A DNA stretch of 64,000 nucleotides from Clostridiales bacterium. Lineage in GTDB: Bacteria > Bacillota > Clostridia > Saccharofermentanales > Saccharofermentanaceae. The translations under genes were made by a program, and so were the position numbers. Position 1 is the stretch's first letter. The number at the start of each line of letters is the position of its first letter. A model generated the notes under the pieces. It was given only the letters and a program-made list of their open reading frames with translations. It did not search any database and had not been told where the DNA came from. The stretch spans positions 39,537 through 103,536 of the forward strand of contig JAFZLF010000057.1 of assembly GCA_017551625.1 (NCBI GenBank), given 5' to 3'. Below are positions 7,124 to 16,493 of the stretch, piece after piece.

Positions 7124-8116
7124 TCATCCGTGATCCGTCCATTCCAGTGTCGTCGTTGTCAGGATCCGGTTCCCGTAGATGATCCGGACCAGGCAGCTCG
7201 TCGCTTCCCGACCTTCTCCATCTTTTCGGAACACTTCGGCGACTTCCTCTTTCGACAATTCGTCCACAGCGATCTGCAGAAGTTCCTCCGCCTTCTGATC
7301 CGTAAGCTCATCCGGTACATAGATGAATACGCGCATGCTGCAGCCATCCGAAGTGACGAGAGATCCGTAGTGGAATCTCTCGACCGGATAGGCTGCATTT
7401 ATAGTACTTTCAAATTCGTCCACCAATGCGCCGCTATTCGTATCCGGCGTCCACTTCGGAAGAAACACTTCTTTTGAAACGATATCCACGACCTGTGCGG
7501 AAGCGATACTTTCCAGAAGAACGCCCCAGTCAATGGAAGGATCGTCATAGACATACATGATTCCGTCTTTGTCACAGAAACGGATATTCTCACTGAGATC
7601 ATACACACTCCCGGAAAGGATATCTGATCTTCCGGTAAATGATTCCGTCGCGAAATCACGCAGGACGAATTCCCCGCCCAGGTTATTCCTCCATACTTCG
7701 TACGAAAGATCCGGATTAGATGAATACTCGTACAGGGTCTCTTCATCGTATCGGAACGAGAAGGCTACCGAATCGTATACCGTCTTTGAAAAGAGGATCG
7801 AGAACACATCATTGTTTCTCGCAAGCGCCGGGAAAATGACGGATACGACGATCTCGTCCATCGCCTCTGTCTCGAGTTTCTTCGAAAGGAGAATATCGAT
7901 ACTCAGGGCATTATCTGCTTTCCTGTACATATACTCGATTCTCGTCACGGAAGGATCAGAAACGATCGCGTTTCCCAGCTCGTCCAGTGGCTCTCTGTGA
8001 TCCACCTGAAAAACCTCTATCTCATAGCCCGGTCTGGAATGCCCTCTGTGGTAGCATCCGGGAAACAACATCAGCGCACTTAGTACGATCACTCCGAGTT
8101 TTCTAAGATCCTTCAT
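7124..8116 (-). CDS. Hypothetical lipoprotein linked to a two-component system
   Basis: A 330-residue protein with a clear lipoprotein signal (MKDLRKLG..., lipobox LFPGC). The mature part alternates beta-rich and helical segments and includes a repeated theme (a VSVIFPAL-like strand and an AVDELSKEEVAEVF helix). I recognise no family. It starts 16 bases after the histidine kinase stop, with GAGGTG before ATG 8116, and is probably co-transcribed with the kinase. It may be an accessory sensor of that pair, but the sequence does not prove it. Confidence 0.7.
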   Translation of the reverse strand: MKDLRKLGVIVLSALMLFPGCYHRGHSRPGYEIEVFQVDHREPLDELGNAIVSDPSVTRIEYMYRKADNALSIDILLSKKLETEAMDEIVVSVIFPALARNNDVFSILFSKTVYDSVAFSFRYDEETLYEYSSNPDLSYEVWRNNLGGEFVLRDFATESFTGRSDILSGSVYDLSENIRFCDKDGIMYVYDDPSIDWGVLLESIASAQVVDIVSKEVFLPKWTPDTNSGALVDEFESTINAAYPVERFHYGSLVTSDGCSMRVFIYVPDELTDQKAEELLQIAVDELSKEEVAEVFRKDGEGREATSCLVRIIYGNRILTTTTLEWTDHG

Positions 8117-8132
8117 ATTCACACACCTCATT

Positions 8133-9584
8133 TCAGATGGCAGGCAGATCGATCGTCGCCAGAACATCTTCCCCGTCATTTTCCAGAAGGCAGGAGCCTC
8201 CCTGTTTCTCGATGATCAGTTTCGACAGATAAAGTCCCAGTCCGGAACCGCCGGATCTACGGCTCCTCGATTTATCCGCGCGATAGAAAGGCTCGAAGAG
8301 ATGGCCGATATCTTCGTCCTCGATATGACCGGGATTCCGGATCTGTACGCGGACCTTCCCATCACATATCTCTCCGTCGACAGATACGACCGCGCCCTCT
8401 TTCGTATAGAACACTGCATTACTTAAGAATCCACCGATCGCGATGGAAGTAAGTTCCTTATTCCCCGGGAAGATCAATCCGCCCGGCGCGCTTTCCAGAT
8501 TCAGTTCCATCTTCAGACCACGCACCTCGAAGAGTTCTTCGCTTTCTTCCATCTTTTCTTCGAGGATCTGCGCCATGTCCGTCCGCGTGGCAGCGATCTC
8601 CTGCCCGGCCTGCATACGGGACGCCATCAGGATCTCGTTGATGAGGCTCTCCATACGCTTGACCGTTCCCAGGAGCTTCGGAAGATACGTGTCGTGATCC
8701 GTATACGGCTCGACGCCCTCGATCATGCCGCGCAGCTGTCCCTCGAGCACCGTGACAGGTGTCTTCAGTTCGTGCGATGCCGCCGAGAAGAACATATCCT
8801 TCTGGCTCTCGAGTTCTTTTCGTCGGGTGACCTCTTCTTCAAGTTCTACGTTCTTCTCCTGAAGCGAGTGGATATTCTTATCGAGGGATTCGGCCATCGC
8901 GTCGAGATCCCGTGCCAGATCGCCGATCTCATCTTTCCTTTGCGAAGCGCATTTCCGGCTGAAATCCATCTTCGCCATAGACCTCGATACCTCACTTAAT
9001 TCCTTCACGGGCCTTGCGAAGAGCCGCGTATAGATGAAGGAACACAGTAGCGAAAGGACGACGACTACACCCACCATGACCGGCAGACTCTTCCGGATCG
9101 AGACCGGCATGATGTTTACTTTCGAATCGTTAGAGAAATACACCAGGCGGTATCGGGTATTTCCGCCCTGCCACACGGAATCCTCCGAGTAATACCGAAA
9201 ATCGAACGACCCCGTATTATCCTTCTCCGTGAGTCTGTCGATGCGTGCCGCCACTTCTTTTTCCGTCTTAAGAGACAGCTTCGAGTTCGTATCTGCAAAG
9301 ATCCGGTAATCGGGAGAGTAACTCTCTGCCACATAGATCGCGACATCGATACCCGTATCGCGGATGAAATCATCGATGACCGCTCCGCCCTTGTCTTCGG
9401 GAATACCGCGAAGTTCTTTGACCAGATCGTAGGCCTTCATGTAGTCATCATCGATGGTCGAGCGGTACGTACCCGGCGTGCTGAAATAAAGGGCCGCGCA
9501 GATCAGCACACCCGCGATGATCTGTACGACAAACGTGATCAGGAATACCTTCACGGACAGACGGTTAAGGATCTTCTTTTGCAA
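8133..9584 (-). CDS. Sensor histidine kinase
   Basis: A 483-residue membrane kinase: TM1 near the N-terminus, an extracytoplasmic domain of about 130 residues, TM2 (VMVGVVVVLSLLCSFIY), HAMP, HisKA with SAASHELKTP, then HATPase with an N-box (FLSNAVFYT) and GSGLGLYLSK. It is an EnvZ/VanS-like partner for the OmpR-type regulator whose gene overlaps it by 20 bases. The start is inferred as TTG 9584, preceded by GGGGGT; no better start exists downstream. The pair probably controls the following lipoprotein and perhaps the esterase and GH3 genes. Confidence 0.88.
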   Translation of the reverse strand: MQKKILNRLSVKVFLITFVVQIIAGVLICAALYFSTPGTYRSTIDDDYMKAYDLVKELRGIPEDKGGAVIDDFIRDTGIDVAIYVAESYSPDYRIFADTNSKLSLKTEKEVAARIDRLTEKDNTGSFDFRYYSEDSVWQGGNTRYRLVYFSNDSKVNIMPVSIRKSLPVMVGVVVVLSLLCSFIYTRLFARPVKELSEVSRSMAKMDFSRKCASQRKDEIGDLARDLDAMAESLDKNIHSLQEKNVELEEEVTRRKELESQKDMFFSAASHELKTPVTVLEGQLRGMIEGVEPYTDHDTYLPKLLGTVKRMESLINEILMASRMQAGQEIAATRTDMAQILEEKMEESEELFEVRGLKMELNLESAPGGLIFPGNKELTSIAIGGFLSNAVFYTKEGAVVSVDGEICDGKVRVQIRNPGHIEDEDIGHLFEPFYRADKSRSRRSGGSGLGLYLSKLIIEKQGGSCLLENDGEDVLATIDLPAI

Positions 9585-10248
9585 TTTTATACCCCCGCCC
9601 GCGCACGGTCTCGATGGCATTTCCGGCAGTTCCGAGTTTGTGCCTCAAGTTCTTGACGTGACTGTCTACGATTCTTTCGTCTACAAAAGCACTGTAATCC
9701 CACAGCATATCGAGCAGCATCTCGCGTGTGAACACCCGCCCCGGATGCTTAAGAAGCAGCGCCAGAAGATCAAACTCGCGAGCGGTCAGGTCAACTTTCT
9801 TCCCGGAAGCGAAGACCTCCATCGTATCCGCATTCATCGAGATATCACCGTACACGACAAGAGACAGTGCTTTTGCCGGATCGGCGGTACCTTCACGCCG
9901 CAGGACTGCGCGCACTTTCCGAAGCAGGACCGGCATGGAGAAAGGCTTCGTTACATAGTCATCGGCCATCACGTCGTAGCCCTTAAGGAGGGACTTCTCG
10001 TCGCCTAGTGCCGACAGAAAAATGACCGGCACATCCGACTGTTTCTTGATGACCTCACACACACTGTACCCGTCGATCTTCGGGAGCATGATGTCGAGGA
10101 GCACCAGATCGTACTGATCCTTCGAAAACTGCGCGATCGCAGACACGCCGTCCGCAGCCGACGCGACCTCATACCCCTCGTTTCGGAGATAGTTTCCGAG
10201 GAGCTCACGAATTTCCGGTTCATCTTCCACAACAAGTATCTTCTTCAT
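9565..10248 (-). CDS. OmpR-family response regulator
   Basis: A 227-residue regulator with receiver residues Glu8-Asp9, phospho-acceptor Asp52 (LVLLDIMLP) and VTKPF lysine near 100, followed by a winged-helix DNA-binding domain (LTAREFDLLALLLKHPG, VRGRGYKI). It is the partner of the overlapping kinase. The ATG at 10248 lacks a Shine-Dalgarno, and a perfect TATAAT (10255-10260) ends exactly six bases before it, so the mRNA may be leaderless. Confidence 0.9.
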   Translation of the reverse strand: MKKILVVEDEPEIRELLGNYLRNEGYEVASAADGVSAIAQFSKDQYDLVLLDIMLPKIDGYSVCEVIKKQSDVPVIFLSALGDEKSLLKGYDVMADDYVTKPFSMPVLLRKVRAVLRREGTADPAKALSLVVYGDISMNADTMEVFASGKKVDLTAREFDLLALLLKHPGRVFTREMLLDMLWDYSAFVDERIVDSHVKNLRHKLGTAGNAIETVRGRGYKIAKEDP

Positions 10249-10254
10249 GCTTAC

Positions 10255-10260
10255 ATTATA
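10255..10260 (-). promoter_or_regulatory. -10 element placed for a leaderless start
   Basis: On the minus strand TATAAT is followed by GTAAGC and then the ATG of the response regulator. With the usual 6-7-base spacing, transcription would begin at the A of ATG. No good -35 hexamer is visible. Confidence 0.45.
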
Positions 10261-10319
10261 AGGCACGATTATGGATTTTGTGTGGAAACCCGATCCTAAA
10301 ATGATGAAGCTCCCGTGGT

Positions 10320-11693
10320 TTACTTGATGATCTCCTGGATCTTCCACTTGGAATTATCGACCTGGAGGCTATAGCCGCAGTAGCTGCAGGAGCCGTGGTC
10401 ATCGGGGAGGAAAGGTACGCCGCAGGAAGGGCAGGACTTATTCTGCAGGATCTCGCCCTCGGACCGAAGCTTCTGCGGGTATCTCGCGCGCACCATCTTC
10501 AGTTTCCGCTTCTCGACCTTCGTACTGATCCGACCGCTACTGTCGATCAGCTTCGTCTTGACCGGGACCGTCGCCGTGATGAAGCTCTGTTCTTCCGTGT
10601 TCTCCACAGCACCGTACTTGATCTCTCCGATATACATCTCGAGCGTCGTCTCGGGATCCGATCTCTTCCAGAGTTCTTCTATGACCGAGCTACGGAAGAG
10701 ATTTCCGTAGAAGCGGACGACTCCCTTGAGCTTCTTTTCTTTGCTCGTGAGATGCTCAAAAAGAAGGATCAGAAGCAGTGTCGCGATAAAGCCCACGACT
10801 ACTCCGACAGCCGTAAGACCGAGCGAGAAAACGATATCATCTGTGGCAACAGATCCGAATGGCAGGAACAGCAGAAGTGTCACGAGAAAGGTCACCGGGA
10901 AGACCGGCAGGAACAGAAGGATCGTCTTGCCGAGTCCTTCGTTCTCCATCGTGAGGTCCTGCGTCTGCCAATCGTAGAAATTCGAGAATACCGGTCGTCC
11001 GCAGAACGGGCATACTGTCTCGTTTCCGCTGATCGAGATCTCCGCGCCGCAGGAATAACACCTCTGTTCCTGCACCTCTTCGTAGAACTCGGTATTTCCC
11101 TTCTTCCCCTGTTTCTTTCTCTCTTTTTCCGAACGCAAGTCCTTACACTTCACGTGACGGCTCTGCCGCACTGCGATTCTCGCCGACTTGAGATACTCCT
11201 CACTTACCTTTTGTCCGGCGCTATTTACATAGGTATCCCGGACCGGGCCCTCGGCCTCCGCCTCACGCCACTGCCGGCCGCCGTCATTCCAGCTCAGGAA
11301 GTTACCGGGCTTACCGGTATTCTTCATCTTCATTTTCTGGAGACGGATCACACGGCGGAGACCATGCTTCTGCAAAAGGCGGATGCTGTTTTCCTGCATC
11401 TGCCGGAAGGTCTTGTCCATCCTTCCCGTGAGCAGGGAACTGTCCGCATGCTCCCACGACAGAAAGATCGGCTCGATCGCCTGCTTCATCTCTCCGGTAA
11501 GAGAAGTGCCGGCGAGGGGGGAACCCCCTGCCGGCGCTTCTTTCGCAGATTTGTTCTTGGATTCTTTATCATAGCTTCCGAAGAGTCCATCCGATTTTCT
11601 CTCGAAAAAGGACGTGATGTCATCGCCATAGACGAGCCACAGCGCTCCGAGAAGATCTATGATAGCTGCAAGAATGGCATAGAAGAAAATCAT
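10320..11693 (-). CDS. Membrane-anchored double zinc-ribbon protein, Tim44-like
   Basis: A 457-residue protein: an N-terminal TM helix, a segment resembling the Tim44-like helix bundle (about 70-130), a zinc ribbon with two CxxC pairs (CYSCGAEI, CPFCGRPVF), two TM helices, then a domain ending in a second zinc ribbon (CPSCGVPF, CSYCGYSLQ). Such proteins are common in Clostridia and their role is unknown. It begins about 10 bases after the uracil permease stop, with AAAGG before ATG 11693, so it is probably in the permease transcript. Confidence 0.65.
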   Translation of the reverse strand: MIFFYAILAAIIDLLGALWLVYGDDITSFFERKSDGLFGSYDKESKNKSAKEAPAGGSPLAGTSLTGEMKQAIEPIFLSWEHADSSLLTGRMDKTFRQMQENSIRLLQKHGLRRVIRLQKMKMKNTGKPGNFLSWNDGGRQWREAEAEGPVRDTYVNSAGQKVSEEYLKSARIAVRQSRHVKCKDLRSEKERKKQGKKGNTEFYEEVQEQRCYSCGAEISISGNETVCPFCGRPVFSNFYDWQTQDLTMENEGLGKTILLFLPVFPVTFLVTLLLFLPFGSVATDDIVFSLGLTAVGVVVGFIATLLLILLFEHLTSKEKKLKGVVRFYGNLFRSSVIEELWKRSDPETTLEMYIGEIKYGAVENTEEQSFITATVPVKTKLIDSSGRISTKVEKRKLKMVRARYPQKLRSEGEILQNKSCPSCGVPFLPDDHGSCSYCGYSLQVDNSKWKIQEIIK

Positions 11694-11702
11694 GGTCAAC
11701 CT

Positions 11703-13085
11703 TTATCTCTTATGTCTCGGCTTTTTTCTGTCTTTTCTCGGCGCGGTCGGTGTCACTCCGGCACGCTCCTTCTCCGTTATGAAAGCCTTGTTTGCACCGG
11801 CGTAATCCTTCTCATCCAGAGGGAGGATCGCGTTAAAGATGATACCCACGAGAGCACCTACTGCAAGACCGGTGAGCGCGATGTCTACAGAACCGATCTT
11901 GATGTTGATGGCGCCGGCTGCGCAGTATTTGACACCGACGGACAGACCCAGGATGAGCGCCGCGATGATGACGTTTCTGCTCTTACCGAAGTCGACCTGA
12001 TTCTCAACGATGTTACGTACACCGACTGCAGAGATCATACCGTAAAGGACGATCGACACACCGCCGATGGTCGCAGCCGGAAGCGATGAGATCAGTGCCG
12101 CGAACTTCGGGCAGAAGGAGAAAAGGATCGCGCAGTAAGCAGCGATACGGATGACCTTCGGGTCATACACTTTCGTCAGGGAAAGAACACCGGTGTTCTC
12201 GCCGTAGGTCGTGTTCGCCGGAGCTCCGAAAAGCGAAGCCAGCATGGTCGCCAGACCATCGCCGAGGAGGGTCCTGTGAAGACCCGGATCCTCGATAAAG
12301 TTTCTGTTGGTGGTAGAAGAGATCGCGGAGATATCACCGATATGCTCAACCATTGTCGCCAGCGCGATCGGCATGATCGTGATCAGAGCATTGGTGATTT
12401 TCGAGCCGTCCGGCGTGCGGAACACCTCAAATACGGTATCCTCGATCTTGAAGGGAAGGCCGATCCAGGCGGCATCTCTCACCGGGCCAAAATCAACGAT
12501 ACCCAGGATGCATGCTGCGATGTAAGAAACGAGAACGCCCAGGAGGATCGGCACAATCTTGATCATGCCCTTACCGAATATACTGCACACGATAACGACC
12601 AGGATCGCCAGAAGAGCGACCACCCAGTTTTTCTGGCAGCTGTCGATCGCCGATGATGAGAGAGTAAGACCGATCGCGATGATGATCGGGCCGGTTACGA
12701 TCGGCGGGAAGAAACGCATGACCTTCTTCTGTCCGAAAACCTTGATGAGTCCCGCCAGCACCAGATAGAGTGCACCGGCTCCCAGTACACCTAAGCACGC
12801 ATACGGGAGAAGCTCCTTTTCTCCATTCGGCGCGATCGCCGCATAGCCTCCGATAAAAGCGAAGGACGAACCTAAGAAAGCAGGCACTTTACCCTTTGTG
12901 AGAAAGTGGAAAAGCAAAGTACCCAGTCCCGCGAACAAAAGTGTCGCAGATACAGAAAGTCCGGTCAGAGCCGGAACAAGAACTGTCGCGCCGAACATCG
13001 CAAACATATGCTGAAGTCCGAGCACGAACATCTTCGGATATCCGAGCGTTTTCGCATCGTATATCGCTTCTTTGTTGTCTCCCAT
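11703..13085 (-). CDS. uraA: Uracil/xanthine permease (NCS2 family)
   Basis: A 460-residue polytopic membrane protein with about 12-14 TM segments. NCS2 signatures are visible: the N-terminal GLQHMFAMFGATVLVP, GLGTLLFHFLTKGKVPAFLGSSFAFIG, and MVEHIGDISAIS with the conserved transport Glu, then the LLGDGLATMLASLFGAPANTTYGENTG loop. It imports uracil (or xanthine) by proton symport. ATG 13085 is preceded by AAGGAGGG. A basic C-terminal tail (KDRKKPRHKR) is present. The 211-base upstream gap holds a Y-shaped hairpin that ends the neighbouring operon. Confidence 0.9.
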   Translation of the reverse strand: MGDNKEAIYDAKTLGYPKMFVLGLQHMFAMFGATVLVPALTGLSVSATLLFAGLGTLLFHFLTKGKVPAFLGSSFAFIGGYAAIAPNGEKELLPYACLGVLGAGALYLVLAGLIKVFGQKKVMRFFPPIVTGPIIIAIGLTLSSSAIDSCQKNWVVALLAILVVIVCSIFGKGMIKIVPILLGVLVSYIAACILGIVDFGPVRDAAWIGLPFKIEDTVFEVFRTPDGSKITNALITIMPIALATMVEHIGDISAISSTTNRNFIEDPGLHRTLLGDGLATMLASLFGAPANTTYGENTGVLSLTKVYDPKVIRIAAYCAILFSFCPKFAALISSLPAATIGGVSIVLYGMISAVGVRNIVENQVDFGKSRNVIIAALILGLSVGVKYCAAGAINIKIGSVDIALTGLAVGALVGIIFNAILPLDEKDYAGANKAFITEKERAGVTPTAPRKDRKKPRHKR

Positions 13086-13214
13086 AACATACCCTCCTTG
13101 TGAGATTTACCTTGTAAATAATTGTAGCACTCTTGGAAAAATAAATGGGAAGAAGTGAAGGATTTTTTGCATGAAAATCTTCTTTCAAAATCGTGAAAAA
13201 GAACAAAAAGGTCC

Positions 13215-13282
13215 CGGAAATAGTCTCGTCACTTCAAACAACATTTGCCTGCGGCAAATAACTCGTGACTCGACAGATTTCC
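13215..13282. terminator. Y-shaped hairpin element, copy 1
   Basis: An outer stem GGAAAT/ATTTCC and an inner arm GTCAC/GTGAC flank the single-stranded segments TTCAAACA and AACTC around a hairpin ATTTGCC-TGC-GGCAAAT. Read on the minus strand it is followed by CCTTTTTG, so it can terminate the operon ending at 13297. The same layout recurs at 35239, 45952 and 46097. Confidence 0.65.
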
Positions 13283-13296
13283 GTGCCCCTTTCTGA

Positions 13297-13887
13297 TCAT
13301 TCTTTCGGTTCTGAGTAGCCGTTTTTCTTAAGAAAATCCTCCACTTCCGCAATTGCTTTTTCGCAGAGTTCTTCTGTTTCGGCTTCTACAAATATACGGT
13401 TCTCATATGGGATCCCGGCTAAGCGGTATCGGAGCTTCCCTGCCTTTCCGATTCTTTCATCAATATCTTTCAGCAGTCTGAGGAATACTTCGTCCTTCAT
13501 CAGTCTATCCGCAGCAAAAATCGTTATCCTCTTAACCATGCAGGGCATGTAGTAATCGGGTGCTTCGGTCGAGTCATACCAGGCAAATTCCACATAGCGG
13601 ACCTGTTCCATCTCGATATCCGGGAAGAGTTCACGGAAGACCGGTTCATATTCTTCTCTTTCCGACTTTGTCAGTGCTCTCGTCTCCCCGTAAGATTCTT
13701 TCTCCGTCACTTCGCACTTCAGAACATAGTCGATAAACTTTCGCGTGGTCAGGGCCACGTGAAAGCCGAGATCCTCATCGGGCGCCGCGAACTGATCTGC
13801 GTGATCCGCGCAGAACTTCCACGGATCTTCCACGCCGACCCGGTCGCAGGCGACCCGGAGCACGATCATAAACATTCTTGCCGACAT
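13297..13887 (-). CDS. Unknown protein closing the TIR/kinase operon
   Basis: A 196-residue soluble alpha/beta protein with no recognisable motif. It contains an acidic central part (TKSEREEYEPVFRELFPDIEMEQVRYVEFAWYDS) and a C-terminal helix (LCEKAIAEVEDFLKKNG). No signal or TM segment is present. ATG 13887 has GAGGTGAGAAAG immediately upstream. It lies 53 bases after the kinase stop on the same strand and before a terminator-like hairpin, so it is read as the last gene of the five-gene unit. It could be a substrate, adaptor or immunity factor; nothing in the sequence decides. Confidence 0.65.
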   Translation of the reverse strand: MSARMFMIVLRVACDRVGVEDPWKFCADHADQFAAPDEDLGFHVALTTRKFIDYVLKCEVTEKESYGETRALTKSEREEYEPVFRELFPDIEMEQVRYVEFAWYDSTEAPDYYMPCMVKRITIFAADRLMKDEVFLRLLKDIDERIGKAGKLRYRLAGIPYENRIFVEAETEELCEKAIAEVEDFLKKNGYSEPKE

Positions 13888-13940
13888 TCTTTCTCACCTC
13901 ATCACATCTTGTCTCGCGTCACCTGTAAAGTGCGCGCCCG

Positions 13941-16493
13941 TTACTTCTTCCAGAAAAGGAATCCCTTCTTTTCCGCTTTCTTCGCGCCTTCTTTCAGGAA
14001 CGCCACGCCGGTATTGCTTGACACAAAGTTCTTACAGTCTTCCCTGTCCAGACAGATCTTCAGTGCGCCTTCCCCCGTTACCGGATCACCCTTCTCCCAA
14101 TCCCAGTCGATCAGGAACAGTTCCTGATCCAGCATAAGATAGCGTCCGTCGCAGCTAAAACAGAGATCTCTTCTTGGCGCGATCCTCTTCTCGAGAAGAA
14201 CTTTTCCACTGCGCTCATCTTTGAAGGCATACGAGTTATCCGATCCCGAATGGGAATACCTTCTGGTGATCTTCACTTTCCCTCTCCACAGAAGATATCC
14301 TCCCGGATGGAAAACCTTCGTTTTCGTGCCACGCTGGGCGCCTTTCGGCTGCGTATCCAGTTCCAGTCTCATGACCGATACGCCCTTACCGATCGGAGCG
14401 ATCGTCCCTCCTTCGAGGTCGATCTCATGCATGAGATAATTACAGGCGATCGTCTTCAGATTATGCACTCTGTACTTGCAGTCATGCTCACATTTCTTAT
14501 TGCTGAAATCCTGACTTCTTTTCTTTGTCGTATATTCCGGATCGGCAGCTTCCCGGACTTCATCGTACGTCACGAGGATCGCTTTTTTCTCACCTCGAAG
14601 CACTTGGAAATACGCGGTCCTTCCGGGAAGCGGAATCGAGAAGATCTGTTCTCCCGTCGCACGGTTGTAGACATCCAGAGTCTGTTCCTCCGGCGCGTAT
14701 ACGATATCTCCGGTCCCGAGATGCATCCCCGGCTCCATCGTGAAGACTTCCTTCAGCGGCCCCAGGCGTTTCTCTTCTTTTCTGATCTCATACCGGTACA
14801 TGACACCGGTGATGCTGTCGGCTCTTCTCGTATGGTCTTTGTTCTCGACTTTAAAAGCATATGTACTTCCGAGATTGATCGGATAGACTGCGTGGATCCC
14901 TGCAGGCTGCGCGATTCCTCCGAGCATCGAGCTGAGTCTTGCGATGTCATCGAGATGCCCGTCCGAAGCCACCTCCCGCACTTCACGAAGGATCGTCATC
15001 GCACCATCGGGGTCTTTCGCCGCGACTCTGCTCTCCATCTTCGCAAACGCCTCTCTGAAGTACGCTCTTTCTTTTTGTATCTCTTCTTCCGACTGGAAAT
15101 GCGCCAGTACCCATGGCGCCTCGTACGGACTTTTTTCTTTCAGCGCCTCTCTTATCTCCGGCGCATATTCACGTACGGATTCCGGGATGTTCTCTCCCCA
15201 TGTATCGAGGAGCGCCTGCGCTTCTTTTGTATCTCCGTTTCGCATGTGAAGAAGAAGCGCAAACGCTTCATTCTTCTTATTATCGAAGAAGACTTTCTGT
15301 TCGAAAGATCCGGGCTTTTCTTCCGAAAGGATCAAGTAGTTATAGCGCGCGGGATTCTCTCCGAACCAGATCATGTTTCTGGCCTGATCGAGGATCGTCA
15401 TGGCCTTCTTTCTCTGCCCGAGTTCGAGGTAGCTCAGCGCACGGTTATTCAGCGTGAGTGGCGAATTCCATTCCGCGCGGGGCTCCGGGCGTGGGTATTC
15501 TTTTCCTGTGACCGACTTATATCTTTCCAGAAGCGATTGCTCGTGAAAAGAAAGAAAATCTTCTTTCGCAGAAAGGATCGTCCGGAGCATGGAGAAGATC
15601 CGATCCTGGATCTGCGCTCTCGCATTTGAAGCAAGCTCCGTAAGCTGCTCCGGCACGTCACCTCCGAGTCTCCATCTTCTCTCCCCCAGATACATCTCCA
15701 GTACCGTCAGCGCCCAGGAATACACATCCATCCATGCCCTCGGTTTTTCTCCTTCCGCCTGTTCCCGCGGGCAGTATTCAGGTGTATAACCGGAGACACG
15801 CAGCACATCTGCGCCGGTACTTGATGCACCTCCTTTCGCAGAAGAAGCACTGCCTCTTCCTAGAATCCCCGCCACCTTCGACAGACCGAAGTCCGCGACC
15901 TTAGCCTCCCCGGACTTCGTCAGAAGGATATTGGCCGGCTTGATGTCCTGATGGATCAGTCCTTTTTCATGCGAATACAGGATACCTCGTGCCGTCTGGA
16001 TCGCGATGTCGAGGATACGCTCCTGCACTTCTTCCCCAGTGCCTTCGTAGAGAGAGCCGTCCCTGATACAATCTTTGAGGCTTCCGCCGTCCATCCACTC
16101 CGAGAAGATCGTCGGTACGCCGCCGATCTCGCGCACGTAGTAACAGGACACGATGTTCGGATGAAGTCCGAGCCCGATCCAGTTCTCACATTCTTTAATG
16201 AATTCCTCTTTCTTTTTCTCGCTTCCTTCCGCGAAGAAACGAGGCTGGGGACGCTTCATGGCGAGGTCCGTGCCCCATCCCTTATGGTGTACTTTCCACA
16301 CACTTCCCATACCGCCCGATATCGGATCGGAGAGGACCTGATATGTCTCCAGAAGCACATCTTTTTCCCGGATCTGCTCGTTAGAGATCACGTCTTCTTT
16401 CCGCGAAGCGGCATCCTCCAGCACTGCGCGGGAGAACTCTTCCATTCCGGATTCTTTACTTATGGAAATACTGACACTCAGAGAATCATCCAT
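13941..16493 (-). CDS. Ser/Thr protein kinase with TPR-like and propeller-like C-terminus
   Basis: This 850-residue protein has a Hanks-type kinase domain at about 50-315: glycine loop ISGGMGSVWKV (59-69), catalytic Lys80 (LAMK), HQDIKPAN with Asp183 and Asn188, and DFG at 201-203. The usual Arg before Asp183 is Gln, so it is a non-RD kinase. A helical TPR-like stretch (NNRALSYLELGQRKKAM, about 390-410) follows. The last 250 residues look like a beta-propeller (GDIVYAPEEQTLDVYN, CFSCDGRYLML). There is no TM segment, so it is cytoplasmic. ATG 16493 overlaps the TIR gene stop by 8 bases and has GAAGGAG upstream. I infer it phosphorylates or senses partners within this operon. Confidence 0.85.
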   Translation of the reverse strand: MDDSLSVSISISKESGMEEFSRAVLEDAASRKEDVISNEQIREKDVLLETYQVLSDPISGGMGSVWKVHHKGWGTDLAMKRPQPRFFAEGSEKKKEEFIKECENWIGLGLHPNIVSCYYVREIGGVPTIFSEWMDGGSLKDCIRDGSLYEGTGEEVQERILDIAIQTARGILYSHEKGLIHQDIKPANILLTKSGEAKVADFGLSKVAGILGRGSASSAKGGASSTGADVLRVSGYTPEYCPREQAEGEKPRAWMDVYSWALTVLEMYLGERRWRLGGDVPEQLTELASNARAQIQDRIFSMLRTILSAKEDFLSFHEQSLLERYKSVTGKEYPRPEPRAEWNSPLTLNNRALSYLELGQRKKAMTILDQARNMIWFGENPARYNYLILSEEKPGSFEQKVFFDNKKNEAFALLLHMRNGDTKEAQALLDTWGENIPESVREYAPEIREALKEKSPYEAPWVLAHFQSEEEIQKERAYFREAFAKMESRVAAKDPDGAMTILREVREVASDGHLDDIARLSSMLGGIAQPAGIHAVYPINLGSTYAFKVENKDHTRRADSITGVMYRYEIRKEEKRLGPLKEVFTMEPGMHLGTGDIVYAPEEQTLDVYNRATGEQIFSIPLPGRTAYFQVLRGEKKAILVTYDEVREAADPEYTTKKRSQDFSNKKCEHDCKYRVHNLKTIACNYLMHEIDLEGGTIAPIGKGVSVMRLELDTQPKGAQRGTKTKVFHPGGYLLWRGKVKITRRYSHSGSDNSYAFKDERSGKVLLEKRIAPRRDLCFSCDGRYLMLDQELFLIDWDWEKGDPVTGEGALKICLDREDCKNFVSSNTGVAFLKEGAKKAEKKGFLFWKK

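Noticed and set aside
10395..12089. Long plus-strand open frame of 564 codons
   Set aside because: Lies antisense to the zinc-ribbon and permease genes; composition is Arg/His/Asp-rich, typical of a shadow frame in GC-rich sequence, and no motif fits.
14250..15629. Plus-strand frame of 459 codons inside the kinase
   Set aside because: Antisense shadow, Arg/Phe-rich, with no start signal; the kinase frame carries all catalytic motifs.
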